Shown piece after piece: positions 17,501 to 27,532 of a stretch of DNA of 39,359 nucleotides. The stretch's first letter is position 1. Each line of letters begins with the position of its first letter. Location of the stretch: positions 1-39,359 of the forward strand of contig JAIPEF010000012.1 in assembly GCA_021737265.1 (NCBI GenBank). Direction: 5' to 3'. The notes under the pieces were generated by a model, which did not search any database, was not told the origin of the DNA, and saw only the letters and a program-made list of their open reading frames with translations. The stretch comes from Desulfocapsa sp. (lineage in GTDB: Bacteria > Desulfobacterota > Desulfobulbia > Desulfobulbales > Desulfocapsaceae). The position numbers and the translations under genes were made by a program.

Positions 17501-18190
17501 CTATCTTCGTGCTGTTGGAATAGGGGTATCAAAATGGAGTGCTGCCGGTTCCTTCCCGGAAGCTAAGTCCTGTCCCAGTTTCTTACCCAACTCGCAGGCT
17601 GTTTCAGTCTGCTGCCGGCTATGCCCATACTTTGGATAATATTTACGAAACCAGCTGGTTCCACTCTCCGGCATCTTTCCGGCAAGTTTTAAAAATACGC
17701 CAATGGTATTCCATGGCTCTCTATTGGGATGGGTAAAAACAATTGGTGAACAGACAGTTCCGGCTCCACATTTCTTTAACAGTGAGCGCAGCCCCCAAAA
17801 ATGTACCCTCCAGTATCCTCGACAGGAAATAAACGGCAAAACAGCCTGCCCCTTAAAAAGCCTGTCTCCATCTCGGTCAAGGAACGAGAGTACGACACCG
17901 GATGGATTATACGACCAAGTGGGTCCGGCAAGAAGGATAAGATCCCACTGCTGAAAGACTTTTGGGGCAACGTGTTGGACAGGGTAGCGTTTACGGAAAA
18001 AGGTCTGGAACATCATCAGTATTGTGGAGAAGACGGTGCCAATCGGAAAACGAAGTTCCTGTACAGGACTCAATCGCTCCCATACAATTTCGACATCACT
18101 CTCCCTAAGCCCCGCAACTAGCTTCTTCAGCAGATTTCTGGTCTGATGACTATAGGAATAGGAAAGGATGAGAACTCGTTTTTTTGACAC
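17501..18190 (-). CDS. Flavodoxin-fold protein / NAD(P)H-dependent oxidoreductase-like
   Basis: 229 aa; N-terminal RVLILSYSYSHQTRNLLKKL (FMN phosphate loop-like) and LILLAGPTWSYNPSG. Confidence 0.7.
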   Translation of the reverse strand: MSKKRVLILSYSYSHQTRNLLKKLVAGLRESDVEIVWERLSPVQELRFPIGTVFSTILMMFQTFFRKRYPVQHVAPKVFQQWDLILLAGPTWSYNPSGVVLSFLDRDGDRLFKGQAVLPFISCRGYWRVHFWGLRSLLKKCGAGTVCSPIVFTHPNREPWNTIGVFLKLAGKMPESGTSWFRKYYPKYGHSRQQTETACELGKKLGQDLASGKEPAALHFDTPIPTARR

Positions 18191-18275
18191 AACACTACTC
18201 TCTTTTCTGTGACTTCTGAAGGTAAGCGAACTCGTGAGATTTCAAAACTTCCGGTAACTATACTGCAGAAAAAAG

Positions 18276-18308
18276 CAAAAAAAAAGCCCCCGGTGACTCG
18301 GGGGCTTT
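18276..18308 (-). terminator. Rho-independent terminator of the dsr operon
   Basis: AAAGCCCCCG-gtgact-CGGGGGCTTT stem with a T9 run on the minus strand, 3' of dsrP. Confidence 0.9.
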
Positions 18309-18337
18309 AAAAACAAGATATACTCAGTTTCCTGGCA

Positions 18338-19507
18338 TTATTCTACCTCATGCTCAACACCGATGGCTATTTTGTAAAGCACAGTCACTACAAAGAAACC
18401 TGTTGCCCATACACCAATGGTAACTCCAAGCTCATTAGCTGTGGGAATATATTCGGTAATCTCATGCAGTGGGGTTGGAACGAAACCGGCAAGCACAAAG
18501 CCGATTCCTTTATCCAGCCAAAATGCAAGAAACAACCCGACGCAACCAAGTCCCAGATAGAAATCATTCTTTTTTCTGGCAAGTGGAGTGGCAAGGAGTG
18601 CAATGGATCCAAAGGCAAGTATCACAAAGGCCCACATAAATGGAACCAGATTGTTGTACACATGGCCATGATGTTCAAGACCAAAGAACAGATATTCAAG
18701 CGCATGCTTATGACTCGGAATATTGGAATAATACCCAACAAAGAATTCAAGGCCGACAAAAAACATATTGAGAATTGACGCGTAAATAATGATGGTAACA
18801 AGTTTATCCATTGCCTTTCTTCCAGCATCAAAACCTGCAACACGTTTTAAAACAAGACATGCAATAACAATAAGGGCCGGTCCTGCTGCAAACGCGGATG
18901 CCAGAAAACGCGGAGCAATAATGGCAGAAAGCCAGAAATGACGTCCGGGCAGACCACAGTAGAGCATCGCTGTTACGGTATGGATCGAAACAGCAAAGGG
19001 TATAGAAAGATAGACAAAGAAATAAATCCACTTTGGTGGTTTCACCTGTTTTCTCTCGGCAGTAAGGATGACCCAACCACAAAGAATATTCAGGAAAAGA
19101 TAGCCATTCAATACGATGGCATCGTAGAACAGCATGGAATTAGGTGTTGGGTGGAGAACTACGTTCAAAGCACGCATTGGCTGTCCAAGATCCGCCATGA
19201 TAAACAGCAGACACATAACGATGGCACCAATGGCCAAGAACTCACCAAGGATGGTGATCCGTCCAAACTCTTTATAATTATGTACATAATAGGGAAGCAC
19301 CAGCATCACACCTCCAGCCGCAACTCCGACCAGAAAAGTAAACTGAGAAATATACAATCCCCAGGAGACATCACGGCTCATGCCGGTCATGCCAAGGCCA
19401 AAGTTGTACTGCCTGATATAACAGGCAACACCAATAGCCATGAACATTCCTAAAAATGCAAGCCAGATCCAATAAGCTGGTTTGCCTTTGAGTGTTTTTT
19501 CAATCAT
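18338..19507 (-). CDS. dsrP: DsrP, NrfD/HmcC-like integral membrane subunit
   Basis: 389 aa polytopic NrfD-type protein (MSRDVSWGLYISQFTFLVGVAAGGVML) at the expected position after DsrO. Confidence 0.92.
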   Translation of the reverse strand: MIEKTLKGKPAYWIWLAFLGMFMAIGVACYIRQYNFGLGMTGMSRDVSWGLYISQFTFLVGVAAGGVMLVLPYYVHNYKEFGRITILGEFLAIGAIVMCLLFIMADLGQPMRALNVVLHPTPNSMLFYDAIVLNGYLFLNILCGWVILTAERKQVKPPKWIYFFVYLSIPFAVSIHTVTAMLYCGLPGRHFWLSAIIAPRFLASAFAAGPALIVIACLVLKRVAGFDAGRKAMDKLVTIIIYASILNMFFVGLEFFVGYYSNIPSHKHALEYLFFGLEHHGHVYNNLVPFMWAFVILAFGSIALLATPLARKKNDFYLGLGCVGLFLAFWLDKGIGFVLAGFVPTPLHEITEYIPTANELGVTIGVWATGFFVVTVLYKIAIGVEHEVE

Positions 19508-19514
19508 GACTACC

Positions 19515-20360
19515 TCACACTATGTAAAAGACTGATGGTTTAGTACCCAGTGTTGGCTTTCTCTGGATAGTAAATTCTTTATCAAGTACCGCTCGTACCT
19601 CAGACCCTGCATCGTTCAGATCACCAAAGAGGATGGCACCTGTTCCTTTGCAGGCCTCAACACAGGCCGGTTCCTGCCCAAGAGCAAGGCGCTCACCACA
19701 GAAATTACATTTCTCAACAACACCCCTCATACGTGACGGGAACTCTTTGTTGTACTTCTTGATGTAGGGACGTGGATCCTGCCAGTTGAAAGACCTGGCA
19801 CCATATGGGCAGGCTGCCATACAGAAACGGCACCCGATACAGCGATGGAAATCCATTGCTACAATGCCATTCTTGGCAAGCTTAAAGGTCGCTTGAGTAG
19901 GACAGGCTCGAACACATGGAGGATCGTCACAGTGATTACACAGTGCCACAAACTGGGTATCGGCAACTCTTTTGGAGGTGTGAGAGGCTGACTTATCAGT
20001 AAACACATTCTCAAAAGGTGCTTTCCATATCCACTTGATTTCATTCTTCTTATCTGGAAATTGGGGGACATTATGGGCATTAACACAGGCGCTGATCGCC
20101 TTGTCCAGTAATGCTGGCGTATCTGCGATCTTGCGCATGTCAATGACCATGCCCAGACGTACACCCTCGGGTGCTTCTTCCACATGTCCACCACCATGAG
20201 CATCTGGCATTGGTGCATGTCCTGCTGCTACCGGGGCATGGCCGCCATCTGATGAAGCCAGTGCAGGAGAGGAGGACAGCTTAACAAGCACTGGTGCTCC
20301 TATCCCTGCAACCACTGACGCGCCTGCAATTTTCAGAAATTTTCTTCTTTGCTTATCCAT
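19515..20360 (-). CDS. dsrO: DsrO, periplasmic ferredoxin-like subunit with Tat signal
   Basis: Start reassigned to ATG at 20360 ([19 protein letters not shown], RRxFLK Tat signal), overlapping the dsrJ stop. Fe-S motifs [48 protein letters not shown]. Confidence 0.92.
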   Translation of the reverse strand: MDKQRRKFLKIAGASVVAGIGAPVLVKLSSSPALASSDGGHAPVAAGHAPMPDAHGGGHVEEAPEGVRLGMVIDMRKIADTPALLDKAISACVNAHNVPQFPDKKNEIKWIWKAPFENVFTDKSASHTSKRVADTQFVALCNHCDDPPCVRACPTQATFKLAKNGIVAMDFHRCIGCRFCMAACPYGARSFNWQDPRPYIKKYNKEFPSRMRGVVEKCNFCGERLALGQEPACVEACKGTGAILFGDLNDAGSEVRAVLDKEFTIQRKPTLGTKPSVFYIV

Positions 20361-20758
20361 TAGTGAGTCGCCTCCTTCGATGCTACCTCGTTGGGAGTCA
20401 GGTGACAATCCCAGCAATAGGGGTCTACTGCGGCATAGGTATGGCAGCTATCGCAGAATTTCTCCTTTCGTGAATGACATTCCATACATGCCATCTGTAA
20501 ACCTTTGGGATACTTTTTGCCGTTGATCTCAAGAATTTCGCGATTGCCGTCACGCAGGACATTGTCACGCCACTCGTTGAGCAACTGCATATGGTTGGCC
20601 CGCATATAGTCTGCAGGCATTACACACTGTTTTTCTCCACCTGGTGGTAACTCAGGTTTAGGCATATCTCCTGCCTTCAATCCCTGGAACCAGACTGGAA
20701 AAGTCACAAAGAGGACGAAAAATATCAGTCCCGGTATGATTGTTCCTTTATTATACAT
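20360..20758 (-). CDS. dsrJ: DsrJ, triheme cytochrome c
   Basis: 132 aa; three CXXCH motifs (CMECH, CDSCH, CWDCH) plus [16 protein letters not shown] segment; N-terminal membrane anchor. Confidence 0.93.
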   Translation of the reverse strand: MYNKGTIIPGLIFFVLFVTFPVWFQGLKAGDMPKPELPPGGEKQCVMPADYMRANHMQLLNEWRDNVLRDGNREILEINGKKYPKGLQMACMECHSRKEKFCDSCHTYAAVDPYCWDCHLTPNEVASKEATH

Positions 20759-20785
20759 TGAGTTATTCCTCCGTTCCGGTTCCTC

Positions 20786-22447
20786 TTAAACCATAGTTCT
20801 GAGGCCATCGGGGAGTTCAGACTCAGTCCCGTCGGCACCATAACCCATGGCTCGTTTTTCATTATCCATAACCAGTGCATTTCCGACCAACTCGGAAAGG
20901 CCGCAGACTCCACAACCCGGATTCCAGTAATCCATCAGGGACGTCAGCGTTGCACGGTCAATGGCGCAGACACAGGAGAGCATATTCACATCGTGCTTGT
21001 CGATGACATGTTTCACCGCATTGGCCCGCGGCAGCCCTGCGCGCATGCGCAATTCCATGATCTCGTCAGTGTTCAGACCAGTTCCGGAGCCACAGCAGAA
21101 TGTCTGCTCACGAATTGTGTTTTCAGGCATTTCAACCCACTTGGGTACCACATGATCCAGGATGTAACGTGGCTCATCCATCAGTCCCATCGCCCGTGCA
21201 GGGTTACAGGAATCATGATAGGTCGGCATCACATGTGCGTTGCGACTGGGATCAAGCTTAATTTTTCCATGCTTGATCAGGTCAGCGGTAAACTCACTGA
21301 TATGAATCATTTTGCTTGATCTGGCATTCTCAAAGACCGTGCCGGTGATCGGGGATTTGGGAACTTCCATAAAATCAGCAGGACCGTTCATAGTATCCAT
21401 ATACTGATGGACCACACGCCACATATGTCCACACTCACCACCAATGATGTACTTTACTCCGAGACGCTTGGCCTCAGCATACATCTTGGCGTTCAGTTTC
21501 TTCATCAACTCATTATTGGTGAAGAGCCCGAAGTTACCACCCTCAGAAGCATAGGTTGACCAGGTATAATCCAGACCGATCTGCTCAAAGAGGGCCAGAT
21601 AGCCCATGGCCGTGTAGAGACCGGGTTCGGCAAAGACATCTGCCGACGGGGTGATGAAAAGAACCTCAGCACCTTTACGGTTAAAGCTGTGATTAATTTT
21701 CACACCGGTAAGGGTTTCAACATCTTCAGCCAGGAAGTCAACATTGTCTTTGAAGGTGTGGGGCTGCAGCCCCATATGGTTACCGGTACGATTGGAGTTG
21801 GACGCCGGCTCCAGGATCCAGTTGATACCTACACCAACCAGGTGCAGAAGCTCCCGCAGCATCATGGTGACTTCTGCGGTATCAATACCGTAGGGACAGA
21901 AGACTGAGCATCTCCGACACTCCGTACACTGGTAGGAGTACATAAACCATTCTTTCAATACGCCAATAGTCATTTCCCGGCCACCGGCCATTTTACCGAG
22001 CAGCTTACCTGCCAAGGTAAAATCATTCCGGTAAACGGAACGAAGGAGTTCAGCTCGCAGTACCGGCATGTTCTTTGGGTCACCTGTACCGAGGAAAAAG
22101 TGACATTTATCTGCACAGGCGCCGCAACGTACACAGCAGTCCATGAAGATTTTCAGAGATCTGAACTTATCAAGACGCTCCTTGATACCATCCAGAATCG
22201 TCTTTTCCCAGCCGTCGGGAAGCTTCCAGTCATCCTCGTCCGGAGACCATTCACGAGCATTGGGAAAATTCAACCCATCCTGGCTGTTCAGGTACTCTAC
22301 CTTTTCTACTTTGGCAGGGTAGGCAAAGTTCCCCTCTTTAAATATAGCGGGAGTGTCCATCCAGTCTTTGGCGGGTTGTGCTCCCGTTGCCAAAGACGGT
22401 CCCTGGACTACGCTTTTTGATAATTGTTCTAATTTTGCAAGTGCCAT
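20786..22447 (-). CDS. dsrK: DsrK, HdrD-like iron-sulfur subunit
   Basis: 553 aa; CVRCGACADKCHFF, CTECRRCSVFCPYG, two Cys-rich modules including TFCCGSGTG and PGCGVCGLSE. Confidence 0.95.
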   Translation of the reverse strand: MALAKLEQLSKSVVQGPSLATGAQPAKDWMDTPAIFKEGNFAYPAKVEKVEYLNSQDGLNFPNAREWSPDEDDWKLPDGWEKTILDGIKERLDKFRSLKIFMDCCVRCGACADKCHFFLGTGDPKNMPVLRAELLRSVYRNDFTLAGKLLGKMAGGREMTIGVLKEWFMYSYQCTECRRCSVFCPYGIDTAEVTMMLRELLHLVGVGINWILEPASNSNRTGNHMGLQPHTFKDNVDFLAEDVETLTGVKINHSFNRKGAEVLFITPSADVFAEPGLYTAMGYLALFEQIGLDYTWSTYASEGGNFGLFTNNELMKKLNAKMYAEAKRLGVKYIIGGECGHMWRVVHQYMDTMNGPADFMEVPKSPITGTVFENARSSKMIHISEFTADLIKHGKIKLDPSRNAHVMPTYHDSCNPARAMGLMDEPRYILDHVVPKWVEMPENTIREQTFCCGSGTGLNTDEIMELRMRAGLPRANAVKHVIDKHDVNMLSCVCAIDRATLTSLMDYWNPGCGVCGLSELVGNALVMDNEKRAMGYGADGTESELPDGLRTMV

Positions 22448-22476
22448 TATTCTTTATCCTTATCTAATGTGGATTA

Positions 22477-23514
22477 TCAACCCTGTTCTTCGTCTGCCTT
22501 AGGAGGCAACTCCTTTTCAACAGGAATGCCGGCATCAACCATAAACTCTCTGAATTCATCCTCATAACCAGCATAGGAATGGGGTTTGATTGTCGGGTCA
22601 TTCCAGGGATTGATATGCCGTTTGGCGCGACTGTCGTTTGCCATATTCCTGGTGGGACTCATGAAGACACCACCCATATGCATCAACTTGGAAAACGGGA
22701 AGTAGACAAGCAGGGTGGAGACCAGGAAGACATGGATATAGAAGATGGAACCGATCTTAGCGCTGATGACCGGTGACAAGGTCACCAAACCTACCAGCAA
22801 CTCTTTAATGGTGATAATATCAATATTGTCGCGCAGGACGTAACGCATCAGCATACCGGTGGAAGCGATACCAAAGATCAGGAAGAGCGGGAAATAGTCA
22901 TTCAGCAGCGAAATATAACGAACCTGACGATTCACCAGACGCCGTCCAAAGAGCAATACCACACCGAGGACAAGCCCAGCGCTTGAGGCATAAAAGAGTG
23001 GCGAACCGATCTGCAGGACAGCACCGGCATCCATGAAATCCAGAAACTGCAACCACTCAGGAACCGGGTTAAGGAAGAGGCGCATATGCCTGATAACCAC
23101 TACCAGAAAAGAATAGTGAAAAATCAGGGCAAAGAGCCAAAGCCATTTAGATGACTCGTAGGTGATTTTCGGCCCCTCGTGAATCTCCGATTTGGTGTTG
23201 CGAAAAAGGGATCTGAAGGCGAAAATTTCCAGGAACATCCTGGCAACAACTTCTGACGTCTTGGTGGGGCAGTCCAGCTTATCCTGTTTGATAAAGTCCA
23301 GAGACTTTCCCTGACCACAGGTGGTGGGGATGGAAAACGGCACAGGCGATTTAGCCCAATACACGACTCTGTAGACAAAGCCACCCAGGAAGATCATGAT
23401 CGCAAGATAGGGAATCGCAACACCAAAAAGGTACTGCATACCCGGTATCTTGGATCCCAGCCACGCGAATACCACCAGGGCTAAGACTGCCAGGAATGAG
23501 TAGGCATACTTCAT
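22477..23514 (-). CDS. dsrM: DsrM, cytochrome b (NarI-like) subunit
   Basis: 345 aa polytopic protein with NarI-type histidines (ALIFHYSFLVVVIRHMRLFL, FYIHVFLVSTLLVYFPFSKLMHMGG), first of dsrMKJOP. Confidence 0.93.
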   Translation of the reverse strand: MKYAYSFLAVLALVVFAWLGSKIPGMQYLFGVAIPYLAIMIFLGGFVYRVVYWAKSPVPFSIPTTCGQGKSLDFIKQDKLDCPTKTSEVVARMFLEIFAFRSLFRNTKSEIHEGPKITYESSKWLWLFALIFHYSFLVVVIRHMRLFLNPVPEWLQFLDFMDAGAVLQIGSPLFYASSAGLVLGVVLLFGRRLVNRQVRYISLLNDYFPLFLIFGIASTGMLMRYVLRDNIDIITIKELLVGLVTLSPVISAKIGSIFYIHVFLVSTLLVYFPFSKLMHMGGVFMSPTRNMANDSRAKRHINPWNDPTIKPHSYAGYEDEFREFMVDAGIPVEKELPPKADEEQG

Positions 23515-23642
23515 TTCTTCTAACCTCGTTTCAAATTGAACTGTATAGGTCTCCCCTCCGGCAATTTCCCCTGCCCCGGAACAGAAACCTGTTAACTACT
23601 CTTTTTCTCTTGATGGAATCATCAAATGATGCATCCTGTTAA

Positions 23643-24179
23643 TTAAATAGGGAAATTAACAGGGTCATCTTTATCACTTTTCAGCAGGTTCGAGGGACAC
23701 TTGCTGTCGGTAAGAATATGAGTGCCGGTTTTTATTTCTTTGATTCTGACCTTGTACAACTGCTCACGGCATTGCATATACAGATCAAATGCAGCAAGGA
23801 CAGCCAGATCAACAGCAAACTCAAAATCATAGAGATCTGCGATGAATTGCTTGCGCTCCGAGTCCTTAGCTAAAATTTCACGGGTAATGTGTTTTACGGC
23901 ATGAATGGGGGCCACTGCTTCAGATGCGGAAAACTCCTGAATGGAACGGATACGCATAATCTGATCTAGTGGGGCAATGAACTCTTGGGGATCTCCATTT
24001 TTTGTCAGTAGCTTATACAGTTTTGACAAAGCCTCGCGGGTATTTCCACCCACGGGGTTGGAAAACTTGTCAGGCCCCTTTTTAAAAAATGTGGAGGACT
24101 TGTAACTTGACAAGGTATAGTCAACCCACTGGCTTACTATCTTATCCTCGTAATTGCGAAATGCCTCGGCAAGATCCAT
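23643..24179 (-). CDS. RsbRD N-terminal-domain-like protein upstream of dsrMKJOP
   Basis: 178 aa helical globin-like sensor region; located directly upstream and codirectional with dsrM. Confidence 0.7.
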   Translation of the reverse strand: MDLAEAFRNYEDKIVSQWVDYTLSSYKSSTFFKKGPDKFSNPVGGNTREALSKLYKLLTKNGDPQEFIAPLDQIMRIRSIQEFSASEAVAPIHAVKHITREILAKDSERKQFIADLYDFEFAVDLAVLAAFDLYMQCREQLYKVRIKEIKTGTHILTDSKCPSNLLKSDKDDPVNFPI

Positions 24180-24215
24180 TGAACCCTCAGTATCATTTAA
24201 AAATCAACAAATTGA

Positions 24216-24231
24216 ATGAATGGCCATTCAT
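24216..24231. promoter_or_regulatory. Perfect 16-bp palindrome, candidate operator upstream of the RsbRD-dsr gene string
   Basis: ATGAATGGCCATTCAT equals its own reverse complement; ends ~37 bp upstream of the 24179 start codon. Confidence 0.5.
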
Positions 24232-24299
24232 AGGGATCGAGATTTAGCACCTTTTGGCGGGTTAATCAAGAAATTTTTAAAATTGAGCCATTCAGGAAA

Positions 24300-24379
24300 G
24301 ATAAACTCGTATTTATGCCCGTAGTTTGGGTGAAAACCTCAAAGCAACGAAGCAGATGGAGAGTTTTTACGACGCCATC
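24300..24379. repeat. Dispersed repeat family 3, copy D (short variant, reverse orientation)
   Basis: gataaactcgtatttatgcccg...gcaacgaagcagatggagagttttt...cgacgccatca; matches both ends of copies B and E. Confidence 0.85.
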
Positions 24380-24394
24380 AGGAAACAATGACAT

Positions 24395-26503
24395 TCACAT
24401 ATCACTGAGGATACGGAGAGACTCTTTGATATAGGGATCTTCCTTAATTTCTTCTTTCCACTTATCCGCGTCCTTCTCCCCATCAGATTCGACACCATGC
24501 CCTTCCCCCATGGTCTCGCCCTTCTCTTCACGATATTTCAGATAATGTGCCCCTATTTTATCACGTGCGGCTTTTGCCTCTTCACGCTTGTCTTTCATAT
24601 CAGCAAGTTTCACTGACATTGCGGTTTTCTTGGAGCGCTCTTTTGCCTTTGCCGCCTCATCAGAAATTACCTGTAACCCTTCATCCTTGCTCACTCTTTC
24701 TTCAGATTTTTTCACAAGAGCAGCCATGTCAACCGGAGTGGAACCGTAACGGACAAAGGGAACAGGCTCCACCCGGTCCCAGGGGAGGGAGTTGTCCATA
24801 TACTGTTCACCAGATTCCAGATGCTGGAAGAGACTGGGCAGAACGATATCAGGCTCAACCCCCTTATACTGGGTAGAGCCGCCATTAACGCGATAAAACT
24901 TCTGAATAGTGACTTTCAAGGCACCAAGGTCATCATACTTCTTCAGGTGGAGGAGAGGAATATTTTCATTCATATCAATAAGGGTCTGTACCGTTCCTTT
25001 CCCATGGGTATGAGCACCTCCCACAATCACTGCCCGACCGTAATCCTGCAGGGCAGCAGCCAAAATCTCAGACGCGGAAGCCGAAAATTGATTCACAAGC
25101 ACCAGGAGGGGACCATCCCAGGAAACGGAAGAATCTTCATCACTCAACACCCGTTTATTGCCATAACTGTCCTTGACCAGAACCACTGGCCCCTCTTTGA
25201 TAAACAGGCCTGTTGTATCAACGGCATCCATCAGTGAACCGCCACCGTTATTGCGGAGATCGAGGATCAAACTGGAAATACCCTCTTTTTTCAGAGCTTC
25301 AATGGCATTTCTGGTATCATCAGTGGAATTTCTGGAACTTGATCCATTTCTGGTTTTTTCAAAATCGCGATAAAAACTCGGAATCATCACATAGCCAACC
25401 TTTTTCGCCTCCGGACTCTCAAGCAGCATAGACTTGACAAAGGTCTCTTCGATCTGTACCACATCACGCTGAATTGCTATCATCACCTTCACGCCATCCG
25501 GCTTTTTCACGGTCAAACGAACCTCAGAACCTTTGGGGCCGCGAATCAGGCGAACAGCATCACGCAGACGCATATCCGTGATCTCCACCGGCTCTTCCTC
25601 ACCCTGCCCGACTCCCAGAATAATGTCTTCCGCCTGCAGCTTGCCCTGTCTGGCAGAGGCGGAACCGGGAATAATTCTCACCACCTTGATGTACCCATCC
25701 TCTTCGCGGAGCAAAGCCCCAATCCCTTCAAGGCTGCCCCGCATGTGGATATCAAAATCTTCCTTACCCGCCGGAGGCATATAATTGGTGTGGGGGTCAA
25801 AGGCCCTGGTTATGGCATTAAAATAACGATCATAATGGTCTTGCTCTGTTTCCTGATACATTCGATTAAAGAAATTCAGATTGCGCTTAGCGACTTTTTC
25901 CTCCGCTTCGGTCCACAACTGTTTATCACTCTTTGCCTTATCTTCTTTATTCTTTTCCTGCTCCTCCACAAGATCAAGATAGCGGGAAATAATCTGACTT
26001 TTCAGGATTTTTCGCCAGCGCGCCCGGAGGTCATCTGAATTTGAAGCATATTTCAGTTTTTCCGGATCAGTTTCAAAACTCTCATCGCGGTTATAATCAA
26101 AACCGGCCTCAATGAGTTGCTTGGTTATTCTTTCCACTTCTTTAATCCGCTTAGTCAGGATTTCATACCCCTCAGAGGGTAGAAGAATGGTGCCCCGCAA
26201 GAGGTTATTATCGATGGCAGGTGCTAAAACAGAGAGCTTATCCACATCAGACTGCAGTAAAAACCGTTTCTGATAATCCAGTTGTTTCAAATAGAGATCA
26301 AAGGCGGCAAAGGCCAGGGCATCATCCATCACCTTATCGCTGTAATGGATTACCGGCAGCTGCTTGCTAAGCATATAGCCGAGCAATTTGTTGCGGGAAA
26401 CATCGACGGGAGGCGGTACCTCCTGTTTGGCAAGTGATCCGGTCGGTAAATAAAGAATGACAAGCAGAATGGCTGCCAGGCATGTACGAAATATATTTTT
26501 CAT
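24395..26503 (-). CDS. prc: Carboxy-terminal (tail-specific) protease, S41 family
   Basis: 702 aa; PDZ (GALLREEDGYIKVVRIIPGSAS), S41 core (LILDLRNNGGGSL, VLVNQFSASASEILAAALQDYGRAVIVGGAHTHGKGTVQ), DUF3340-like C-terminus. Confidence 0.94.
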   Translation of the reverse strand: MKNIFRTCLAAILLVILYLPTGSLAKQEVPPPVDVSRNKLLGYMLSKQLPVIHYSDKVMDDALAFAAFDLYLKQLDYQKRFLLQSDVDKLSVLAPAIDNNLLRGTILLPSEGYEILTKRIKEVERITKQLIEAGFDYNRDESFETDPEKLKYASNSDDLRARWRKILKSQIISRYLDLVEEQEKNKEDKAKSDKQLWTEAEEKVAKRNLNFFNRMYQETEQDHYDRYFNAITRAFDPHTNYMPPAGKEDFDIHMRGSLEGIGALLREEDGYIKVVRIIPGSASARQGKLQAEDIILGVGQGEEEPVEITDMRLRDAVRLIRGPKGSEVRLTVKKPDGVKVMIAIQRDVVQIEETFVKSMLLESPEAKKVGYVMIPSFYRDFEKTRNGSSSRNSTDDTRNAIEALKKEGISSLILDLRNNGGGSLMDAVDTTGLFIKEGPVVLVKDSYGNKRVLSDEDSSVSWDGPLLVLVNQFSASASEILAAALQDYGRAVIVGGAHTHGKGTVQTLIDMNENIPLLHLKKYDDLGALKVTIQKFYRVNGGSTQYKGVEPDIVLPSLFQHLESGEQYMDNSLPWDRVEPVPFVRYGSTPVDMAALVKKSEERVSKDEGLQVISDEAAKAKERSKKTAMSVKLADMKDKREEAKAARDKIGAHYLKYREEKGETMGEGHGVESDGEKDADKWKEEIKEDPYIKESLRILSDM

Positions 26504-26622
26504 CTGTCTTTCAATGGGCTAATGGGAGAAAAAAGTTTCATCTATTAACACTTCAATGGTAACCTGTATCAGGTAAAACAAGAAGAACTACCAGAATCCG
26601 ACAAGAAATACCAATAGAAACA

Positions 26623-26934
26623 GTGAAAACCATGGAAAAACTGAAAACCACTCTTCGCAATTTTGCTGGCGCCAGGAAATGGAACTCCTTCCACACCCCA
26701 AAAAACCTGGCAATGGCGTTGAGTGTGGAAACTGCAGAACTGACCGAAATTTTTCAATGGATGGAGGGTGAAGAGAGCAGAGTTGTGGACGACGCAACAA
26801 GGAAACATATTGCCGAAGAAGTGGGTGACGTTATGATTTATCTCACCATGCTGGCAGATAAATTTAACCTTGACCCACTCACCTGTGCTGAGGAGAAGAT
26901 GAAACTGAATGCGGTTAAGTATCCCGAAGAGTAA
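26623..26934 (+). CDS. MazG-like nucleotide pyrophosphohydrolase
   Basis: 103 aa; RKWNSFHTPKNLAMALSVETAELTEIFQW and EEVGDVMIYLTMLAD motifs. Confidence 0.88.
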   Translation: MKTMEKLKTTLRNFAGARKWNSFHTPKNLAMALSVETAELTEIFQWMEGEESRVVDDATRKHIAEEVGDVMIYLTMLADKFNLDPLTCAEEKMKLNAVKYPEE

Positions 26935-26939
26935 TTTTT

Positions 26940-27506
26940 TTACTTCGCTCTCTGCCAGATAGGGAATTCGTTATGCAACCGTGTAAAACGCGGGTCCTCC
27001 TCAATACTGGTGCCAAGACGAAGATTGCCAATAAGGATCGCCCCCGGTTTTATACTGTTTTCTATCAGCTGTTCAAGCTTTGACTGAGGACCTGCCTCGG
27101 GAAGGGGACGAAAGAAATAGACGACATCATAATCCGCATAGTTCTCAAATTTCCAGGCATCTGCCAGCCAAACCCGATCTTTGCCCACTATCTCCATGGC
27201 AAAGCGACAGGAGGCCTCGTCTTTTTCGAACCCCGCGACATCGAATCCATACTGCTCCGCCACCAGTAAAATATTGCCGATACCACATCCCACGTCCAGA
27301 AAACGAAAATTCAGCCCCGCATTTTCGCCTTCCATTCCAAGATAGTCATGGACAAAAGAGATCTGTTCAAACACCTGCCTGGTATCCATGGCCACAAAGG
27401 GATAGGCTTCTGCTGTTGTGTGCCGGGTCTCTTTCAGCGAACGATGTCCGTGATACGCAATAAAGCGGTTGATTACACCGAGGTAAGCATCCAGTTCATG
27501 TTCCAT
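26940..27506 (-). CDS. Class I SAM-dependent methyltransferase-like protein
   Basis: 188 aa; FLDVGCGIGNILLVAEQYGFDVAGFEKD. Confidence 0.78.
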   Translation of the reverse strand: MEHELDAYLGVINRFIAYHGHRSLKETRHTTAEAYPFVAMDTRQVFEQISFVHDYLGMEGENAGLNFRFLDVGCGIGNILLVAEQYGFDVAGFEKDEASCRFAMEIVGKDRVWLADAWKFENYADYDVVYFFRPLPEAGPQSKLEQLIENSIKPGAILIGNLRLGTSIEEDPRFTRLHNEFPIWQRAK

Positions 27507-27532
27507 TGTCTTAATTGTTCCCTGTTATTCAT

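Noticed and set aside
24217-24230. Palindrome upstream of the dsr genes as a terminator
   Set aside because: No loop (fully self-complementary 16-mer) and no T-run follows; an operator-type site is more plausible.
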